NCBI GenBank assembly: GCA_034435675.1
Contig: DAOTWP010000107.1
Coordinates: 1-19,120 of the forward strand
DNA from: DAOTWP01 sp034435675
Lineage (GTDB): Bacteria; Chloroflexota; Anaerolineae; Aggregatilineales; Phototrophicaceae
Reading direction: 5' to 3'
DNA: 19,120 nucleotides
Below the pieces are notes generated by a model. The model ran no database searches. It was not told where the DNA came from and worked only from the letters and a program-made list of their open reading frames with translations. Made by a program: the position numbers and the translations under genes. Of this stretch, positions 14,768-19,120 are shown one piece after another. Within the stretch, counting starts at the first letter, position 1; each line of letters opens with the position of its first letter.

Positions 14768-16063
14768 CTATGTACCACCCTGGAGTGCGCGGACGAGTTC
14801 CTTGGCGCGTTCCAGACGGATGTTATCTTCAGCAATCAACTGGTCAACAATCTGCCCAACCTGAGCATCCGTCGCCCCCGCGGCAACGGCAAGCTGCTTA
14901 GCGTGCATGCGCATATGCCCACGCTGGATGCCGTGGGTTGCCAGTGCGCGAAGCGCGGCGAAGTTCTGCGCCAGCCCCACCGCCACCATAATCTCGGCAA
15001 GCTGCTGTGCAGACTCAATGCGCAGGATTTTCAAAGCGACCTGTGCTGTGGGGTGCACGCGCGTCGCCCCACCGACAATCCCGACAGACAGCGGGATGTC
15101 AATTGCGCCGCGCAGATTACCGTCCTCGTCCTGCCACCAGCGCGACATGCTGCCGTAGCTGCCGTCGCGGGCAGCATAAGCGTGTGCCCCTGCTTCAATC
15201 GCCCGCCAGTCATTCCCGGTAGCGATTGCCACCGCATCAATACCATTCATGATGCCCTTGTTGTGCGTGGCAGCCCGGTAAGGATCAATTTCCGCCAGGA
15301 CACCCGCTTCCACAATCGCCCGCACCACAGCTTCCCCGCGCATATCCTCCGTTTCCAGCTCGGCAGCGGGAACCATGCCCTCCGCACGGGCACGCCGCCG
15401 GTCAGTCAGGTTGCTCAGAATGCGCAGATTCACCCGCCCGCCAGTCAGCGACTCGACAAGGGGAGCAAGCTGTTCCACGGCAGTGTTAATGGCGTTTGCG
15501 CCCATTGCATCGCGTGTATCCATCAGCAGATGGATTACCAGCATGGGACCCGCCGCCGTCGTGGGCATCGGACGCACTTGCAGATCACGCGCGCCCCCAC
15601 CCCGCTTGAGGATGCTGCTCGCCGTCCGGTTCGCTTCTTCCAGCAGGTATTCGCGCTGTGCCATCACTGCGCCAGCAGCGACATATACATCAGCAAGATC
15701 GAGTACCTGAATCTGACCAATCATCACCGGCATATCGCTGGACGTTATAAAGCCCCCGCCCTCGCGGAACGCCTTTGCCGCATTGCTGACCGCCGCCACA
15801 ACTGATGGTTCCTCCACCACCATCGGAATCAAATAGTCATCACCGTTAATCAGAAAATTCGTGGCAATGCCCAGCGGCAGCGCGTAGATGCCAACCACAT
15901 TCTCAATCATGTGATCTGCCTGTGCAGCACTCAACCCCTGAACCCCCAGCAGAACTGCCTGTTCTTGCGAGGTCAGGTTTGCCCACTGCGCTACCAGTGC
16001 TGCCCGATCCGGCAGCGAACGTTTGTAGAAACCTGGAATTCGTGAGGTATGTTCTGTGTTCAT
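14768..16063 (-). CDS. Class II hydroxymethylglutaryl-CoA reductase (degradative type fold)
   Basis: 431 residues from ATG 16063. It reduces HMG-CoA to mevalonate with two NAD(P)H (or the reverse). Class II signatures: ENVVGIYALPLGIATNFLIN (54-73), VVEEPSV (82-88) with catalytic Glu, DTRDAMGANAIN (182-193), catalytic Lys269 (HNKGIMNG), Asp285 (ATGNDWRAIEAG) and His383 (RGHMRMH). These match Glu83, Lys267, Asp283 and His381 of the Pseudomonas mevalonii enzyme. There is no membrane anchor, so it is cytosolic. An in-frame GTG at 16072 is possible, but no ribosome-binding site precedes either start, and the predicted transcription start is almost at ATG 16063, suggesting a leaderless mRNA. It is the first gene of the reductase-synthase-thiolase-like operon. 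Confidence 0.95.
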   Translation of the reverse strand: MNTEHTSRIPGFYKRSLPDRAALVAQWANLTSQEQAVLLGVQGLSAAQADHMIENVVGIYALPLGIATNFLINGDDYLIPMVVEEPSVVAAVSNAAKAFREGGGFITSSDMPVMIGQIQVLDLADVYVAAGAVMAQREYLLEEANRTASSILKRGGGARDLQVRPMPTTAAGPMLVIHLLMDTRDAMGANAINTAVEQLAPLVESLTGGRVNLRILSNLTDRRRARAEGMVPAAELETEDMRGEAVVRAIVEAGVLAEIDPYRAATHNKGIMNGIDAVAIATGNDWRAIEAGAHAYAARDGSYGSMSRWWQDEDGNLRGAIDIPLSVGIVGGATRVHPTAQVALKILRIESAQQLAEIMVAVGLAQNFAALRALATHGIQRGHMRMHAKQLAVAAGATDAQVGQIVDQLIAEDNIRLERAKELVRALQGGT

Positions 16064-16070
16064 GCGTGCC

Positions 16071-16115
16071 ACTGTAGCAGGGCACAGCTTTCAAAAGCTA
16101 TCAGACAACTGTCAA
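16071..16115 (-). promoter_or_regulatory. Promoter and third copy of the mevalonate direct-repeat element
   Basis: Plus-strand bases 16087-16109 match copy 1 at 12344-12366 at 20 of 23 positions. CT(T/A/G)TCA hexamers begin at 16088, 16098 and 16109, again at 10-11 base steps. On the minus strand the repeat supplies TTGAAA (16094-16089), and 12 bases on lies TACAGT (16076-16071, 4/6 to TATAAT). This is exactly the geometry seen at the DUF35 promoter (TTGATA, 12 bases, TATAAT). The predicted start is near 16064, next to the reductase ATG. A perfect TTGACA (16115-16110) lies further upstream with no suitable -10 partner. Confidence 0.6.
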
Positions 16116-16163
16116 AACGTGAAAATTCCCACAAAGTCTTATTTTCTCTTAAGCCATTTGGCG

Positions 16164-16715
16164 CTATCGCCCGCTGCCATACAGACGCACCCGTGCAGGC
16201 GGCATTACTCCTTGATAAATGAGTGCGGGCATGTAGCCCCGGCTGGCAGGCCATGCGGCGCTCCAGGCAACCTCATCATTGATGCGCAGCACCGCCTGCC
16301 CTACACCGTCAACGTGCAGACTCAGTCTGTTGCTGCCCGTGTCAATATGCACAAACGGCATCCACTGCGGCGGCATTTGCGCAGGCTGCGCAGAGAAGTA
16401 GCCATCTGCCCGCACCAGCAGCCACACGCCCGCCACATCCAGCCCCCACGCTCGTGATGCAGCGCTCTCCGCCTCAATCGTAAACACGCCACGCACACTG
16501 CCCAGGCTTGCGCCCAGCCAGTTCCCGGCATCAAACGAGTGGAAACGCAGATCACTCGCCGGGTCATAACTGGCAACCAGATGCGGAGCGCGCAGTGGAT
16601 CAGCAGCACCCGCCAGCAGCGCCACCGCCGTCAGCATTGCCCCCCCAACAACACCCCACCACAGCGCCAGCAGCACCCGCCAGACACGGGGTGACAGCAG
16701 ATCAGCGGTTGACAC
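16164..16715 (-). CDS. Membrane-anchored protein of unknown function
   Basis: 183 residues from GTG 16715 with a GGTGAG just upstream. The N-terminus (RVWRVLLALWWGVVGGAML and on to about residue 36) is one transmembrane helix or uncleaved signal anchor. The rest should be extracytoplasmic and is rich in Trp, Val and Ser. LRFHSFDAGNWLGASLGSV, VWLLVRADGYFS and LSLHVDGVGQAVLRINDEVA suggest a beta-sandwich of the concanavalin or sugar-binding type. That is a shape guess; no catalytic motif is seen. Its start is only 28 bases from the divergent polysaccharide deacetylase, so the two may share control and a cell-surface glycan role. Its stop is about 100 bases before the reductase start, with the regulatory repeats in between. 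Confidence 0.72.
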   Translation of the reverse strand: MSTADLLSPRVWRVLLALWWGVVGGAMLTAVALLAGAADPLRAPHLVASYDPASDLRFHSFDAGNWLGASLGSVRGVFTIEAESAASRAWGLDVAGVWLLVRADGYFSAQPAQMPPQWMPFVHIDTGSNRLSLHVDGVGQAVLRINDEVAWSAAWPASRGYMPALIYQGVMPPARVRLYGSGR

Positions 16716-16737
16716 GACTCACCCGTTTTTTTATGCT
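16709..16737 (+). promoter_or_regulatory. Promoter of the polysaccharide deacetylase gene
   Basis: A perfect TTGACA (16709-16714), a 17-base spacer and TATGCT (16732-16737, 4/6) predict a start at about 16744, which is the A of the deacetylase ATG. No ribosome-binding site is present, so the mRNA is probably leaderless. The -35 box overlaps the first codons of the divergent gene. Confidence 0.6.
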
Positions 16738-16743
16738 TGAAAC

Positions 16744-17547
16744 ATGAAACGAGTGCATCTGCTCTTCCTTACGCTGCAACTCATGCTGTTGTGCATTCCG
16801 GCACTGCCTGCCTATGCTCAGCCTGTCAACATTGCTCCCCCTGCCTGGGACGGAACCCTGCGCCGGATGCGCGTGCCAATCCTGATGTATCACTATGTCG
16901 GCACGCTGCCACAGGATGCTGATATTTACCGTACTGACCTGACGGTTGACCCCGGCGCTTTCCGTGAGCAGTTGAACTGGCTGCGCGCAGCAGGCTATAC
17001 AACGATTTCGCTCTATGAACTGTATAACGCGCTGATGACCGGCGCGGCACTACCACACCGCCCGGTCGTGCTCACGTTCGATGACGGCTACAGCGACCAT
17101 TACACGACTGTCTACCCGCTGCTTCAGGAGTTCGGTTTTACAGGCACATTCTTCATCATCACCGGGCGTGCCGACAGCAATGCTCCTAACCACCTCACCT
17201 GGAATCAAATCGCCGAAATGGCAGCAGCAGGCATGAGCATGCAGCCACACACAAAATCGCATGTTGATTTACGCAACCGTGACTATGATTTTCTCGTCTA
17301 TGAAATCGTGGGCAGCCTGGAAAGTCTCGAAGCGCACACCGGCATCCCGGCGCGCATGTTTGCCTATCCTGCCGGACGCTACGACACCAATACACTGAGT
17401 ACCATCGCTGCCCTGCCCGTGTGGGGCGCGGTCACCACACGCAGCGGCGCTTTGCACACAACCGATAGTGTCCTCACACTGCCCCGGCTGCGTGTTCACC
17501 GCACAACCAGCCTGAACGGCTTCATCTACCTGCTTGAAAACAGCTAA
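16744..17547 (+). CDS. Exported polysaccharide deacetylase (NodB homology, carbohydrate esterase 4)
   Basis: 267 residues with a Sec signal peptide ending AYA-Q at 25/26. The CE4 motifs are in order: motif 1 TFDDGYSDHY (111-120) with catalytic base Asp113 and metal ligand Asp114; motif 2 MQPHTKSHVDL (166-176) with metal ligands His169 and His173; motif 3 FAYPAGRYD (206-214). PILMYHYVG (45-53) is the usual family opening. Such enzymes remove N- or O-acetyl groups from peptidoglycan, chitooligosaccharide or exopolysaccharide outside the membrane; the substrate cannot be told. All metal and base residues are present, so it should be active. The ATG has no ribosome-binding site, which fits the leaderless promoter described separately. 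It stands alone and ends at a hairpin. Confidence 0.93.
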   Translation: MKRVHLLFLTLQLMLLCIPALPAYAQPVNIAPPAWDGTLRRMRVPILMYHYVGTLPQDADIYRTDLTVDPGAFREQLNWLRAAGYTTISLYELYNALMTGAALPHRPVVLTFDDGYSDHYTTVYPLLQEFGFTGTFFIITGRADSNAPNHLTWNQIAEMAAAGMSMQPHTKSHVDLRNRDYDFLVYEIVGSLESLEAHTGIPARMFAYPAGRYDTNTLSTIAALPVWGAVTTRSGALHTTDSVLTLPRLRVHRTTSLNGFIYLLENS

Positions 17548-17554
17548 CCAGCGC

Positions 17555-17584
17555 AAAAAGACAAAACCCGCCACTAGGGCGGGT
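17555..17584 (-). terminator. Intrinsic terminator, best on the minus strand
   Basis: CCCGCC (17567-17572) and GGCGGG (17578-17583) form a stem with a 5-base loop. Read on the minus strand, the stem is followed by TTTT and TTTTT (17566-17555), ending the small membrane protein transcript. Read on the plus strand, the stem follows the deacetylase stop but lacks a T-run, so it is weaker there. Confidence 0.75.
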
Positions 17585-17635
17585 GTCAGCAGTCAGTCCA
17601 TCTGCGCTGCCGCCAACCGGCGCGCCGCAGCAGGG

Positions 17636-17869
17636 CTAGTCCGGAAGAATACGGGTGTCCAGCAGGGCATCCAGCCAGATCACAAAGATAATCCCCAGCG
17701 GGATAGCCGTCACCAGAAAATAGCCGTTGCCGTAATCCGCAATCGTGATACCGGCTTCTTCGGGCTTGATCAGCGGGAAACCAATAACGACCAGCAAATA
17801 GGCTACCAGAAAGCCGGTCCCCATCCCTACCGCCCAGACCACCAGCCGCTTGAGGGTCAAACTGGACAT
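17636..17869 (-). CDS. Small two-span membrane protein
   Basis: 77 residues from ATG 17869, chosen over an upstream ATG because GGGAGA lies 8 bases before it. Two hydrophobic segments (about 8-31 and 51-70) are joined by the loop KPEEAGITIADYGNGYF, and the tail is LDALLDTRILPD. Both ends probably lie on the same side. No family is recognised. Its promoter (TTGCGC, 18-base spacer, TAGAAT) and a terminator on the far side make it a single-gene unit, which supports that it is real. Confidence 0.7.
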   Translation of the reverse strand: MSSLTLKRLVVWAVGMGTGFLVAYLLVVIGFPLIKPEEAGITIADYGNGYFLVTAIPLGIIFVIWLDALLDTRILPD

Positions 17870-17924
17870 ACAGCGTTCTCCCTTAAAACAAACATCATTC
17901 AAGACCATGTCCAACACCACGCAG

Positions 17925-17954
17925 ATTCTACCCTAACATTGTCCCCGCGCGCAA
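17925..17954 (-). promoter_or_regulatory. Candidate promoter of the small membrane protein gene
   Basis: TTGCGC (17954-17949) and TAGAAT (17930-17925, 5/6) are 18 bases apart on the minus strand, predicting a start near 17918 and a leader of about 50 bases. Confidence 0.45.
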
Positions 17955-18083
17955 GGCATCTCTCTAATTACCGGGTAGCTGGTTGATTAATTTCTAAAAG
18001 TTGTTAAAATTTTGAATCTGTGGCATACAGGTGTCAATTATGAGTGAGTGTGGAAACAACTGCTGGAAAACCATGGATTTGGC
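17955..18083. other. AT-rich intergenic region upstream of the serine palmitoyltransferase gene
   Basis: No gene is supported here. The stretch 17975-18030 is clearly richer in A and T than its surroundings (for example TTAAAATTTTGAA) and could hold an upstream activator element. I see no strong inverted repeat and no RNA fold. Confidence 0.35.
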
Positions 18084-18089
18084 TATAAT
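18084..18089 (+). promoter_or_regulatory. -10 box of the serine palmitoyltransferase gene
   Basis: A perfect TATAAT with no good -35 at 16-18 bases. It predicts a start near 18096 and a leader of about 60 bases before GTG 18155. Confidence 0.55.
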
Positions 18090-18154
18090 GAGTGGATGCT
18101 CAAATGGAACGTCGTGCAAAACCGTGCTAGAGACAAAAAGAAGGGGGCAAGTTT

Positions 18155-19120
18155 GTGGCTGACCTATTCGACAAAATCAGCAGCTTCACGGCTGCAAAGG
18201 AAGCCATGGCAGCGGGGTATTACCCCTATTTCCGTGCATTGAGCGACTCCGAAGGCAATGTCGCCACCTTTGAAGGCAAAGAAGTTGTCATGTGTGGTTC
18301 GAACAATTATCTGGGGCTGACCACTGAACCGCGCGTGCGTCAGGCTGCCATTGATGCCATCAAACACTATGGCACCAGCGTCACCGGCTCACGCTTCTTG
18401 AACGGTACGCTCTCATTCCATCTGGAACTCGACCGCCGCCTGGCGAAGTTCGTCGGCAAAGAAGCGGCGATTGTGTTTTCAACCGGGTATCAGACCAATG
18501 TCGGCACGATCACCGCGCTGGTTCAAAAAGGCGATTACGTCATCATTGATAAAGACGACCATGCCAGCATCGTTGATGGCTGCCTGATGTGCCGTGGTGA
18601 GATGAAGCGTTTCCGCCATAACGATATCAGCAGCCTCGAAGCTGTGCTGCAAAAATTGCCGGAAGATGCCGGGAAACTGGTCGTGGTTGATGGCGTCTAC
18701 AGCATGGGCGGAGACATTGCCCCCCTGCCTGAACTCGTTGCAATCTGCAAGCGTTACGGCGCCCGCATCATGGTGGACGACGCGCATGGCATCGGCGTCA
18801 CCGGCAATGGGCGCGGCACGGCAGCGCATTTCGGCTTGACCGACGAAGTAGATCTGATTATGGGCACGTTCAGCAAAAGCTTTGCCTCGATCGGTGGGTT
18901 TGTTGCAGGCAGTGAAGCAGCTATTCACTATATCCAGCATCACGCCCGGTCATTGATTTTCTCGGCGGCAATCCCTGCCCCCAATGCTGCCGCCGTCCTT
19001 GCGGCACTAGACATAATCGAAAACGAACCAAGCCATGTCGAGCAGTTGTGGGACAACGCCGAGTATATGCGGCGTGGCTTAAATGAGATGGGCTACAACA
19101 CTGGCACCAGCAATACCCCG
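18155..19120 (+). CDS. Serine palmitoyltransferase-like alpha-oxoamine synthase, C-terminus cut by window edge
   Basis: 322 codons from GTG 18155, 7 bases after AAGGGGG; an in-frame stop at 18128 rules out a longer start. It is a PLP fold type I enzyme: GSNNYLGL (48-55), TGSRFLNGTLSFHLELD (77-93), His136 (DHASIVDG) stacking on PLP, VDDAHGIGVTGNGRGT (207-222) and the Schiff-base Lys241 in GTFSKSFASIGGF. The YYPYFR opening and the SKSFASIGGF segment resemble bacterial serine palmitoyltransferases more than BioF (GTLGKAFGS) or Kbl. It therefore probably joins serine and palmitoyl-CoA to 3-ketosphinganine, the first step of sphingolipid synthesis. The usual length is near 400, so about 75-80 residues are missing at the edge. 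BioF or glycine C-acetyltransferase activity remains possible. Confidence 0.88.
   Translation, partial: MADLFDKISSFTAAKEAMAAGYYPYFRALSDSEGNVATFEGKEVVMCGSNNYLGLTTEPRVRQAAIDAIKHYGTSVTGSRFLNGTLSFHLELDRRLAKFVGKEAAIVFSTGYQTNVGTITALVQKGDYVIIDKDDHASIVDGCLMCRGEMKRFRHNDISSLEAVLQKLPEDAGKLVVVDGVYSMGGDIAPLPELVAICKRYGARIMVDDAHGIGVTGNGRGTAAHFGLTDEVDLIMGTFSKSFASIGGFVAGSEAAIHYIQHHARSLIFSAAIPAPNAAAVLAALDIIENEPSHVEQLWDNAEYMRRGLNEMGYNTGTSNTP

Noticed and set aside
14903..15805. 300-codon open frame opposite HMG-CoA reductase
   Set aside because: It is antisense to an enzyme with all four catalytic residues present; the composition is typical of a shadow frame.
18048..18242. 64-codon open frame starting before the serine palmitoyltransferase gene
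   Set aside because: It has no ribosome-binding site, overlaps the real start in another frame, spans the consensus -10 box and has no recognisable feature.
1..19120. CRISPR array, tRNA, rRNA or insertion sequence
   Set aside because: I looked on both strands for regularly spaced repeats, cloverleaf patterns, transposase motifs and terminal inverted repeats and found none.

Overview
The window looks like chromosomal DNA of a moderately GC-rich bacterium, most likely a Chloroflexota (Anaerolineae-like) lineage. The basis is the combination of an archaeal-type HMG-CoA synthase/thiolase-like/DUF35 cluster with a class II HMG-CoA reductase, a PyrF-then-PyrE gene order, a lipoprotein solute-binding protein and a bacterial serine palmitoyltransferase. 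The taxonomy is inferred; there is no rRNA gene. I saw no tRNA, CRISPR array, insertion sequence or phage gene.

Layout. (1) 1-1262, minus: N-terminal part of an oligopeptide/dipeptide-type ABC substrate-binding lipoprotein that runs off the left edge. (2) 1335-7792, plus: a tightly packed run of a PrsW-like membrane protein, a single-span exported protein, a secreted HtrA/trypsin-like protease with beta-sandwich repeats and the rRNA methyltransferase TlyA, followed by lepA with its own extended -10 promoter. (3) 7876-10278, minus: cinA followed by two overlapping genes that I read as degenerate OMP decarboxylase (PyrF type 2) and orotate phosphoribosyltransferase (PyrE) homologues. Both have lost their catalytic motifs, and so has the CinA deamidase domain. 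(4) 10482-11624, plus: an orphan MalK/UgpC-type ABC ATPase with a strong promoter and a bidirectional terminator. (5) 11734-16063, minus: the start of a mevalonate pathway, with HMG-CoA reductase, HMG-CoA synthase, a thiolase-fold protein without thiolase catalytic residues, and a DUF35 partner split into two small genes. (6) 16164-17869: a membrane-anchored hypothetical, a divergent exported polysaccharide deacetylase and a 77-residue membrane protein. (7) 18155-19120, plus: serine palmitoyltransferase-like enzyme running off the right edge.

How the parts may work together. In archaea, thiolase, HMG-CoA synthase and DUF35 form one complex that channels acetoacetyl-CoA to HMG-CoA, and HMG-CoA reductase then makes mevalonate for isoprenoid lipids. 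Here the same set is present, but the thiolase-like subunit lacks its nucleophile and the DUF35 zinc ribbon is a separate small protein without cysteines. The two transcription units of this cluster carry a nearly identical direct-repeat element upstream of their starts, which suggests one shared regulator.

The most unusual region is the cinA operon: three consecutive genes keep recognisable enzyme folds but have lost the residues that define the reaction. It may be a re-purposed nucleotide-binding module.
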